In this document: positions 58,200 to 64,000 of the stretch, one piece after another
Layout of the letters: every line of letters begins with the position of its first letter
How positions within the stretch are numbered: the stretch's first letter is position 1
Assembly (NCBI GenBank): GCA_963844865.1
Contig: CAWJPY010000009.1
Span: 124,001-188,000 of the forward strand
Reading direction: 5' to 3'
From: CAWJPY01 sp963844865
GTDB taxonomy: Bacteria; Acidobacteriota; Thermoanaerobaculia; Thermoanaerobaculales; Sulfomarinibacteraceae
DNA: 64,000 bases
Translations under genes and position numbers: made by a program
Notes under the pieces: model-generated
What the model was told of the DNA's origin: nothing
The model's database searches: none
The model's input: the letters and a program-made list of their open reading frames with translations, nothing else

Positions 58200-58601
58200 A
58201 TGATCTGGCTGGACATCCTGTTCGCGTTCGTGGCCGCGGTGATCTTCACGCTGCTCCTGGCGGGACTTCTCGGCTGGCGGCATCCGGCCGGAGCGGCCAC
58301 CGGCGCCGGCGAGGCGATCCTCTTCGCCTTCATCGTCCTCTTCCTCGGCGCCTGGGTCGGGGGCATCTGGATCGCGCCCCTGGGCCCGACCCTGGGGGGG
58401 GTGTCCTGGGTGCCCTTCGCGCTGGCGGCCCTCTTCGTGATGTTCCTGCTCCTCGCCGCCGCGCCCCTTCGTCGGCAGTCGCCCGGCGACCGGCCTGTGC
58501 AGCAGCAACCCGAGGAGCCGGTGCCGTCCATGGTCTTCGGCAGCTTCTTCTGGCTGCTCGTCATCGCCCTCCTCGTCGCGCTCATCGTGGCGTACTGGTA
58601 G
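58200..58601 (+). CDS. small integral membrane protein, paralogue of the 29691 product
   Basis: A 133-aa membrane protein with four hydrophobic segments (~6-26, 38-58, 65-85, 110-130). The phrases GGIWIAPLGP and FFWLLVIALLVALIVAYW match GGIWLQPIGR and FFWILVAMLVAVIVYRYL in the protein at 29691-30068, so the two are paralogues. Unknown function. The ATG has a GGGAGGGAGCG leader. It is convergent with the RNase HII-like gene. Confidence 0.78.
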   Translation: MIWLDILFAFVAAVIFTLLLAGLLGWRHPAGAATGAGEAILFAFIVLFLGAWVGGIWIAPLGPTLGGVSWVPFALAALFVMFLLLAAAPLRRQSPGDRPVQQQPEEPVPSMVFGSFFWLLVIALLVALIVAYW

Positions 58602-58612
58602 CGGAAGCACCG

Positions 58613-58645
58613 TCTCTGGCGTATCCGATGCGAGAGATGCCGCGA
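58613..58645. repeat. direct repeat flanking unit, first copy
   Basis: CTCTGGC-TATCCGA-GAGAGAT-GCGC-CGCG pattern occurs here and again at 58844-58876 with some base changes. The two copies flank the palindromic units at 58755-58850. Confidence 0.55.
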
Positions 58646-58754
58646 CGCGCCTTTCTCTCGGCGCGTTCCCCGAGGTTGCCACCGCTGACCACGGCGAAGC
58701 TGCAAGCGAAGCCGGGTCACCAGTGGCACGCCCGCGGGAGGGGCCGAGGCGTAG

Positions 58755-58787
58755 CGCTTCGGGAGCACCAGAGAGGGTGCCTGGCAC
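58755..58787. repeat. dispersed palindromic repeat, copy 3
   Basis: Core GGGTGCCTGGCAC preceded by CGCTTCGGGAGCACCAGAGA. The same ~34-base unit, with one base different, is at 61135-61168. Confidence 0.75.
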
Positions 58788-58811
58788 GCCGTCTTGCTTC
58801 GACAGGACGCG

Positions 58812-58850
58812 GATCGCTTCATTCGAAAGCGTGCCTGGCACCCGCTCTGG
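58812..58850. repeat. dispersed palindromic repeat, copy 4
   Basis: Core GTGCCTGGCACC preceded by GATCGCTTCATTCGAAAGC. The ATCGCTTCAT part recurs at 11488-11497. Confidence 0.7.
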
Positions 58851-58876
58851 CCTATCCGAAGTGAGAGATAGCGCAT
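58844..58876. repeat. direct repeat flanking unit, second copy
   Basis: Matches 58613-58645 (CTCTGGC-TATCCGA-GAGAGAT-GCGC-CGCG pattern). Together they bracket the palindromic units. Confidence 0.5.
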
Positions 58877-58955
58877 CGCGATCGGCTCGGGCCCATCCGG
58901 AGTGACCATGCCGCCAAACGCTGCCGCCGCTCACTGCCGCCGATGGCTGCGAGGG

Positions 58956-59927
58956 TCAGCGGCGGCGGAAGATCGCATCCGGGTGCAGGCCCAGGACGGG
59001 CAGGAGGTGCTGGATCTCCCGGTAGAAGCGGTGGCCGTCACGGTAGTAACCGGCGGTCGGGGCGAGCTCCTCCAGGCGCGACGCCCAGAACGCGTTGAAC
59101 CGGTCCATGAGGAGCTCGCGCAAGTACTTGCTGGCCATGGACGCGAGGGCCACCGGGAGCTGGCGGTCCTCGCAGCCGACCGTGAAGTGGACGTCGAAGC
59201 GGTGGTCCCCGACCCTCACCTCGTAGCTGCTGTGGTGATCGCTCTCGTCCACGATCCAGATCCAGGAGGCGGGCCACAGCCGTTGCAGGGGCGGGTGGTA
59301 GCGCTTGCGCCCGCCGTGACGATCCACGTGCACCACGAGCTCGCGGCCCGGCGCCAGGGTGCGCGCCGCCTCCAGCAGCCGGGTGGCCACCGTGAAGTGC
59401 ATGCCGCCCTTGTTGCCGCAGTCGTCGATGAGGTCGTTGAGCTCGCGGGCGAACACCGTCTCCGAACGCACCGCCAGCAGCCGCACCTCCGCCCGCCTCA
59501 TCCGCCGGGCCAGCCGCTCGGCCGAGTCCTCGATCTCGGATCGGGCGACGGTGCGCGGCAGCTCCAGGTCGAGATCCCGGTACCAGGGGTAGGCGCCGGC
59601 AGCGGTCAGCGCAGGCGGGCTCAGGAGGGCCAGCAGCTCGGCGAGGGACGCCGGGGCGTGACCCATGACGCGCAGCATGGTGAGCACGCCCCGCTCCAGG
59701 TGGACGAGACCCTCCCTGCCGTGGAGGCCGTGGTAGAGGGTCTTGCTGTCGGCGATGGCGACACAGGAGCGGCGGGTGCTCGGCCGCCGGGCGACGGTGC
59801 CCGAAAGCTGCTGCCACAGGCTCACGTCGGCCCTCTCGTCCGGCACCTCGACCGCCACCAGGCTCATGACCATCGGCCCCAGCACCGGCCCGAGGCCCGC
59901 CTCGTCGATGCCCGCCACCACCGTCAC
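58956..59927 (-). CDS. RNase HII-like protein (divergent, enlarged)
   Basis: A 323-aa protein with an RNase HII-type core, longer than typical RNase HII (about 200 aa). The first carboxylate pair is in VAGIDEAGLGPVLGPMV (Asp8, Glu9), where the normally invariant GRG is GLG. Other motifs are ADSKTLYHGL (Asp, Ser, Lys) and VHVDRHGGRKRYHPPL (third Asp), then IVDESDHHSSYEV. The GLG change removes the Arg that recognises the RNA-DNA junction, so classical RNase HII function is doubtful. I chose the GTG at 59927 with a GGGAGGTACGGC leader; an open frame runs further upstream but is not homologous. Confidence 0.78.
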   Translation of the reverse strand: MTVVAGIDEAGLGPVLGPMVMSLVAVEVPDERADVSLWQQLSGTVARRPSTRRSCVAIADSKTLYHGLHGREGLVHLERGVLTMLRVMGHAPASLAELLALLSPPALTAAGAYPWYRDLDLELPRTVARSEIEDSAERLARRMRRAEVRLLAVRSETVFARELNDLIDDCGNKGGMHFTVATRLLEAARTLAPGRELVVHVDRHGGRKRYHPPLQRLWPASWIWIVDESDHHSSYEVRVGDHRFDVHFTVGCEDRQLPVALASMASKYLRELLMDRFNAFWASRLEELAPTAGYYRDGHRFYREIQHLLPVLGLHPDAIFRRR

Positions 59928-60165
59928 GCCGTACCTCCCTCGGACGCTCACACTACACGAAACCGCAACGCCGAACCTCCCGTCCGAACAGGCCCCTCGG
60001 TGATCGGGCCGCAACCTCCAACAGAGACAACGGGGATCGCGACGATCGCGACGATCGGTTCGGAACGGGGCGGTCGTCAGCTCGTCGGGAGTGCCGCGCC
60101 GCCATGGAGCAGGTGAGAGCAACCCGCGGGAATGGGCTATTCTCTCGCGAAGCGAAGGAGGGACC

Positions 60166-61029
60166 ATGACCCACGTGCCCGGCGACCTGGTGGCCCTGAT
60201 GCAGCCGGAGGAGGTGGTCCAGGACCGTTACCTGGGGCAGTGCATCGACCTCGGCTGGGGACGGCTGTTCGGCGGTCACGTGCTCGGGCAGGCGCTCCAC
60301 GCGTGCTCCCGGACCGTCCGCGAGCCCTGGCTGCCGCACTCCCTCCACGCCTACTTCCTGCGCCCGGGCGCCGTGGACGCTCCCATCCTCTACGAGGTGG
60401 ACCGCATCCGCGATGGCTCCAGCTTCGCCACCCGGCGCGTCGTGGCCCGGCAGAAGGGCGAGGTGATCCTCAACCTGGCCGCTTCCTTCCACCGTGACGA
60501 GGAGGGCTTCTCGCACCAGCTCGAGATGCCGGACGTGCCCCCGCCCGAGGACCTGTCGTCCGAGGTGGAGCTGCGGCGTGCGGTCGCCGACCGCATTCCG
60601 AAGGAGTTCCGGGATCTCTGGATGAGTGAACGCCCCATCGAGATGCGTCCCGTGGAGCCGGTCTCCTTCTTCCGCCCGGAGCCCCACCAACCCCAGCGGC
60701 ATGCGTGGATCCGGGCTACACACCCGGTGCCCGACGACGACGTGATCCAGCGTTGCCTGCTGGCCTACGCCTCCGACTTCGCGCTGCTCTCCACCGCACT
60801 GCTGCCCCACGGTGTCACCTTCCTCAACCGCGGCATGCAGGTGGCGAGCCTCGACCACGCCATGTGGTTCCACCGCTCCTTCCGGGTCGACGACTGGCTG
60901 CTCTACGCCATGGACAGCCCCTCGGCGTCGGGCGCCCTCGGCTTCACCCGCGGCAGCATCTTCGACCGGGAGGGCCGGCAGGTGGCCTCGGTCGCCCAGC
61001 AGGGCCTCATCCGGCGCCGCGAGGGGTAG
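60166..61029 (+). CDS. tesB: acyl-CoA thioesterase II (TesB)
   Basis: A 287-aa double-hotdog thioesterase that releases free fatty acids from acyl-CoA. Signature: GGHVLGQALHACSRTV, LHAYFLRPG, YEVDRIRDGSSFATRRVVARQ, then the C-terminal half with LLAYASDFALLSTALLPHG, SLDHAMWFHRSFRVDDWLLYAMDSPSASGALGFTRG (catalytic Asp, Thr/Ser, Gln) and QQGLIRRR. Length fits (about 286). The ATG has a GAAGGAGGG site. It lies next to palindromic repeats. Confidence 0.95.
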   Translation: MTHVPGDLVALMQPEEVVQDRYLGQCIDLGWGRLFGGHVLGQALHACSRTVREPWLPHSLHAYFLRPGAVDAPILYEVDRIRDGSSFATRRVVARQKGEVILNLAASFHRDEEGFSHQLEMPDVPPPEDLSSEVELRRAVADRIPKEFRDLWMSERPIEMRPVEPVSFFRPEPHQPQRHAWIRATHPVPDDDVIQRCLLAYASDFALLSTALLPHGVTFLNRGMQVASLDHAMWFHRSFRVDDWLLYAMDSPSASGALGFTRGSIFDREGRQVASVAQQGLIRRREG

Positions 61030-61030
61030 C

Positions 61031-61055
61031 GAGAGGCGGTGCCAGGCACCGTTCG
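61031..61055. repeat. dispersed palindromic repeat, copy 5
   Basis: GAGAGGCGGTGCCAGGCACC followed by GTTCG, right after the TesB stop. The core is fully palindromic (GGTGCCAGGCACC). The AGAGGCGGTGCCAGG opening matches copy 1 at 7 kb. Confidence 0.8.
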
Positions 61056-61088
61056 GGAAGCGGCGCACCGCCGTCTTTGAGCGCACGA

Positions 61089-61106
61089 CCCGGTGCCGGG
61101 CACCGG
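61089..61106. repeat. dispersed palindromic repeat, copy 6 (short)
   Basis: CCGGTGCCGGGCACCGG, a shorter variant with a perfect palindrome, between copies 5 and 7. Confidence 0.6.
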
Positions 61107-61134
61107 CCCGCTTGGTGGATAGGCAAGAGGCACT

Positions 61135-61174
61135 CGCTTCGGGAGCACCAGAGAGGGTGCCAGGCACCGTCACG
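61135..61174. repeat. dispersed palindromic repeat, copy 7
   Basis: CGCTTCGGGAGCACCAGAGA is followed by GGGTGCCAGGCACCGTCACG. The first 34 bases match copy 3 at 58755 except for one. Confidence 0.8.
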
Positions 61175-61205
61175 ATCGAGCCGAGAGGGGTAGGCGCCGC
61201 ATCTT

Positions 61206-61230
61206 CAACGGTGCCTGGCTCCCACTCTCG
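61206..61230. repeat. dispersed palindromic repeat, copy 8
   Basis: CAACGGTGCCTGGCTCCC with ACTCTCG after it, in inverted orientation to copies 5 and 7, just before the end of the convergent DUF3089 gene. Confidence 0.65.
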
Positions 61231-61251
61231 CTCTCAGGGGACGGGGAGAGC

Positions 61252-62475
61252 TCAGGAGGCGTGCCGGCCGGCCAGGAATGCCTCCACGCGGCGGGCGACG
61301 TCGGTGCGGAGGTTCATGTAGAAGAGGCCGTAGTCGTGGTTGTGGTAGCTGGCGCCGGGCATCAGGAAGCGGCGGAAGGCTCGGGTGCGGGGCCGGGAGA
61401 TGAAGAGGATGCCGTCGTCGCCACAGCGGGCCGACACCTCCCCCGGCCGGGGCGCGGACAGGCCCCGGCAGCGCACTCCGAGGGGATCCGGCGCCAGGAA
61501 CCTCCGCATGCTGTGGGACATGCCGTCGATGAGGGGATGGACGGCGCCCAGGTTGAGGGCGGCCGGCGCGGCCCCGCCCCCGCAGCGCCCGGTGAGAGGA
61601 TTCACGCAGAGCGGCCGCGTCCGGTTGCGCCGGCGCCACTCGCCGCCCCCGCCGGCGACCGGGTACCAGTGCTCGGCGCGGTCGCGCTCGCGGTCCGGGC
61701 CGCCTCCCTCGCCGAAGGTGTCCCAGGCCACGATGCAGCCCGTGGCGGTCGGTCCGGGGCTGGGCCGTAGAGGGGCCAGGCTGGTCTCCAGCTTGTCCTC
61801 CGGCACCCAGTAGCCGATGAGGTAGGCCGCCACCAGCCGCTCCCGCAGGGACGTGGGCGCCACCAGCTCCTCGAGCAGGCGGATCCCGTGCAGCGTGCCC
61901 TGGCTGTGGCCGGCGACGATGAACGGCCGCCCGCCGTTGTGCCGCTCCAGGTAGTGGGTGAACGCCAGGCGGACATCGTCGTATGCCAGCTCGAGGGCGC
62001 GGCGGCTGTCCTCGGACGGCGCCATGAAGGCGTACAGGGTGGCCTGCCGGTAGCGGGGCGCGAAGACCCTGCAGCAGCCGTTGAACACCGTCGCCTGCCC
62101 CGGTACCACCATCTCGTCCACCCCCTCCCGGGCGCGGGGATCGGTCAGGGCCGCGTTCCAGGCCGTGGCGCCGAAGAAGGTGGTGGGGTGAATGAAGAAG
62201 GCGTCCACGGCCGCCTCCTCGGGCGCCATGGCCCCCACCCCCGGGGGCGTCAGCAGGGACTTGCCGGGTGCGTCGGGGAGAACGGCCCAGGCCGCAGGGT
62301 CGCGATAGTCGGGGGCCGGGGGCGAGGTCGTGGTGGAGAAGCCGACTCGAGGCTTCAGACCGGCCACGAGACGGCGTGCGGCGGTCCGAAACATCCTCCG
62401 CCGGGCGATCGTCCCCAGCCACACCGCGACGGCCACGAAGACGATGATGGGCAGCAGATACAGCACCGTCGCCAC
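61252..62475 (-). CDS. DUF3089 alpha/beta hydrolase with N-terminal membrane helix
   Basis: A 407-aa predicted hydrolase. An N-terminal hydrophobic helix (YLLPIIVFVAVAVWLGTI) suggests membrane anchoring. DUF3089 features: AVDAFFIHPTTFFGATAWNAAL, NGCCRVFAPRYRQATLYAF, the nucleophile elbow IVAGHSQGTLHG (Ser), and HNHDYGLFYMNL with a C-terminal catalytic His. Such enzymes are lipase- or esterase-like with unknown substrates. It diverges from the aldehyde dehydrogenase gene. Palindromic repeats lie beyond its end. Confidence 0.85.
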   Translation of the reverse strand: MATVLYLLPIIVFVAVAVWLGTIARRRMFRTAARRLVAGLKPRVGFSTTTSPPAPDYRDPAAWAVLPDAPGKSLLTPPGVGAMAPEEAAVDAFFIHPTTFFGATAWNAALTDPRAREGVDEMVVPGQATVFNGCCRVFAPRYRQATLYAFMAPSEDSRRALELAYDDVRLAFTHYLERHNGGRPFIVAGHSQGTLHGIRLLEELVAPTSLRERLVAAYLIGYWVPEDKLETSLAPLRPSPGPTATGCIVAWDTFGEGGGPDRERDRAEHWYPVAGGGGEWRRRNRTRPLCVNPLTGRCGGGAAPAALNLGAVHPLIDGMSHSMRRFLAPDPLGVRCRGLSAPRPGEVSARCGDDGILFISRPRTRAFRRFLMPGASYHNHDYGLFYMNLRTDVARRVEAFLAGRHAS

Positions 62476-62510
62476 CTCCTCGGCTCGCCGTCGAGCGCTC
62501 GGCCGCTTGT

Positions 62511-62516
62511 TATACT
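62511..62516 (+). promoter_or_regulatory. -10-like TATACT upstream of the aldehyde dehydrogenase
   Basis: TATACT is a near-consensus -10 box, 37 bases before the ATG at 62553. A convincing -35 is not evident. Confidence 0.4.
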
Positions 62517-62552
62517 CGCACGGCTCGACCGCTGGTGGAGAGGGGGGTGGAG

Positions 62553-63983
62553 ATGCCGAGGGAGGATCTCTTCTACATCGACGGGGAGTGGGTGACGCCC
62601 CATGGGGAGGCCCGGCTGGAGGTCGTCGACCCGGCCACCGAGGAGACCATCGCCCTGGTGCCCGCGGGCACTCCGGACGACGTCGACCGAGCCGTCAAGG
62701 CGGCCCGGGCGGCCTTCCCCGGCTGGTCGGAGACGCCGGTGTCCGAGCGCGCGGCGGTGCTGCGGCGGATCGTTGACGGCCTGGCGGCGCGCGCGGAGGA
62801 GATCGGCGTCACCATCAGTCGTGAGATGGGCATGCCCCGCCGCTTCGCCACCACCGTCCAGGCTGCGCTGCCCCGGGCGACCTTCGAGAGCTTCGCCGAC
62901 CTCGCGACCTCCTATCCCTTCACCATCCACCGGGGCGGCGCCCGGGTGGTGCGGGAGCCCATCGGCGTCTGCGGCTTCATCACGCCCTGGAACTTCCCCC
63001 TCCACCAGATCGCCGGCAAGGTGGCCCCGGCCCTTGCCGCGGGCTGCACCATGGTGCTCAAGCCGAGCGAGCTGGCTCCCCTCAACGCGGTCCTCCTGGC
63101 CGAGATCGTGGACGAGGCGGGCGTTCCCCCCGGAGTGTTCAACCTGGTCCAGGGGGAGGGGCCCACGGTGGGGGAGGCCATCGCCTCCCATCCGGACGTG
63201 GACATGGTGTCCATCACCGGCTCCACCCGGGCCGGCATCGCCGTGGCCAAGGCCGCGGCGGACACGGTCAAGCGCGTCACCCAGGAGCTGGGGGGGAAGT
63301 CGGCCAACATCATCCTGGAGGACGCAGACCTGGAGAAGGCCGTGGCCGGTGGCGTGCGCGCCTGCTTCTTCAACAGCGGTCAGGCGTGCAACGCGCCCAC
63401 CCGCATGCTCCTGCCCGCCGCCCGCTACGACGAGGCCGCGGCCATCGCCAGGAGTGCGGCCGAGGCGATCCGGGTGGGGGATCCGTCATCCCCGGAGACC
63501 TTCATGGGGCCCCTGGTGGGGCACGGGCAGTACGCCAAGGTGCAGCGTCTGATTGCGAGCGGCATCGAGGACGGAGCCCGGCTCCTGTGCGGGGGCCCGG
63601 GCAAGCCGGATGGCCTCGACACCGGCTTCTATGTGCGGCCCACGGTGTTCGCCGACGTGGACAACGCCATGACCATCGCCCAGGAGGAGATCTTCGGCCC
63701 CGTCCTGTGCCTGCTCCGCTACCACGACGACGACGACGCGGTCCGGATCGCCAACCAGACTGTGTACGGGCTGGCGGCGTGGATCTCGGGGGCCGACCAG
63801 CAGCGGGCGGAACGGATCGCAGGGAGGCTGCGGGCCGGCCAGGTGGTGATCAACAACGCCCCGCCCGACTTCACCCTCCCCTTCGGTGGCTACGGGATGT
63901 CGGGCAACGGCCGCGAGTTCGGCGAGTGGGGCCTGGAGGAGTTCCTGGAGACCAAGGCGATCCTCGGCGCCGTGCGCGGGTGA
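62553..63983 (+). CDS. aldehyde dehydrogenase (NAD(P)-dependent)
   Basis: A 476-aa aldehyde dehydrogenase: NAD-binding FITPWNFPLHQIAGKVAPALAAG, KPSELAPL, VSITGSTRAG, catalytic Glu in QELGGKSANIILEDAD (about 245) and catalytic Cys in FNSGQACNAPTR (about 278), then EEIFGPVLCLL. It oxidises an aldehyde to an acid. I took the ATG at 62553 with GAGGGGGGTGGAG upstream; an in-frame GTG is at 62535. Substrate unknown. It is the last gene in the window. Confidence 0.94.
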   Translation: MPREDLFYIDGEWVTPHGEARLEVVDPATEETIALVPAGTPDDVDRAVKAARAAFPGWSETPVSERAAVLRRIVDGLAARAEEIGVTISREMGMPRRFATTVQAALPRATFESFADLATSYPFTIHRGGARVVREPIGVCGFITPWNFPLHQIAGKVAPALAAGCTMVLKPSELAPLNAVLLAEIVDEAGVPPGVFNLVQGEGPTVGEAIASHPDVDMVSITGSTRAGIAVAKAAADTVKRVTQELGGKSANIILEDADLEKAVAGGVRACFFNSGQACNAPTRMLLPAARYDEAAAIARSAAEAIRVGDPSSPETFMGPLVGHGQYAKVQRLIASGIEDGARLLCGGPGKPDGLDTGFYVRPTVFADVDNAMTIAQEEIFGPVLCLLRYHDDDDAVRIANQTVYGLAAWISGADQQRAERIAGRLRAGQVVINNAPPDFTLPFGGYGMSGNGREFGEWGLEEFLETKAILGAVRG

Positions 63984-64000
63984 GCGCTGCGATGGGCGAT

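Larger units (their letters stand above)
58602..58955. other. intergenic region (354 bases) filled by repeats
   Basis: No gene supported. It holds two copies of the palindromic repeat family (58755-58787 and 58812-58850) and a pair of diverged direct repeats (58613-58645 and 58844-58876). Confidence 0.6.

Noticed and set aside
58723..58905. Short open frame in repeats with phrases such as ERVPGT repeated
   Set aside because: It is a translation of the palindromic repeat units, and the same phrase appears in all repeat loci.
58755..61230. CRISPR-like array from repeated units
   Set aside because: Spacing is irregular, the units are palindromic and inverted, they flank genes, and no cas gene is nearby.

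Overview
The window is about 64 kb of very GC-rich DNA, densely packed with genes that have strongly G/C-ending codons. It looks like a free-living diderm bacterium. Diderm markers are an OmpA-type lipoprotein, an Mla/MCE lipid-transport operon with its own lipoprotein, and several lipobox proteins. Sigma-54-type promoters, an NtrC-type activator, an 'Aquifex-type' aconitase and an encapsulated-ferritin compartment fit Acidobacteriota, Myxococcota/Desulfobacterota or a related uncultured phylum. I cannot fix the phylum from sequence alone. No rRNA, tRNA, phage, integrase, transposase or CRISPR array was seen.

Layout. 0.1-3.7 kb: catabolic genes on + (carboxylesterase lipoprotein, enoyl-CoA hydratase, MBL-fold hydrolase). 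3.8-8.7 kb on -: metal P-type ATPase with L-2-hydroxyglutarate oxidase, then MscS channel with universal stress protein. 9.0-11.3 kb on +: two lipoproteins and an M50/CBS protease. 11.6-13.4 kb on -: encapsulated ferritin, encapsulin shell and a second ferritin-like protein. Diverging from these (13.7-17.6 kb) are a NarL-type two-component pair and a sugar module (glycosidase plus sucrose-phosphatase-like HAD). 18.3-26.5 kb: Lon-like protease, baeRF3-like protein, aconitase plus BON lipoprotein, phosphoglycerate mutase. 26.65-29.2 kb: a DNA ligase D split into three overlapping genes. 29-39.4 kb: small membrane proteins, a histidine kinase with an NtrC-type activator, TauE exporter, CDF transporter and a CheB-CheR-kinase hybrid. 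39.6-41.7 kb: a decayed TauE fragment and a cluster of small stress proteins (CsbD, BON, DUF1328). 41.8-48.7 kb: a PP2C phosphatase, an anti-sigma-type kinase and a STAS protein run directly into MlaE-MlaF-MlaD-PqiC-phospholipase D genes. 48.8-57.9 kb: two class-D-like sortases, one beside its LPHTA substrate, with CDF, GlsB-like, Kup, OmpA and DUF3185 genes, an orphan response regulator, and a BON gene plus mannose-1-phosphate guanylyltransferase. 58-64 kb: a membrane protein, an RNase HII-like protein, TesB thioesterase, a DUF3089 hydrolase and an aldehyde dehydrogenase.

Main system-level observation. Eight well-matched sigma-54 (-24/-12, GG-N10-GC with TTGC) promoters stand at natural distances upstream of seven envelope/stress or iron-storage genes or operons and of the histidine kinase operon. 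The genes are the encapsulated-ferritin operon, the kinase-regulator pair, CsbD, DUF1328, BON lipoprotein, GlsB-like, DUF3185/OmpA and the sortase substrate-sortase pair. A sigma-54 activator is encoded in the window at 32.3-33.7 kb. Together these suggest an RpoN stress/envelope regulon. A second hypothesis is that phosphorylation by the RsbW-like kinase and PP2C phosphatase controls the STAS (MlaB-like) subunit of the lipid transporter with which they share an operon.

A family of short palindromic repeats centred on GGTGCCAGGCACC (or its GGTGCCTGGCACC form) sits mostly between convergent genes.
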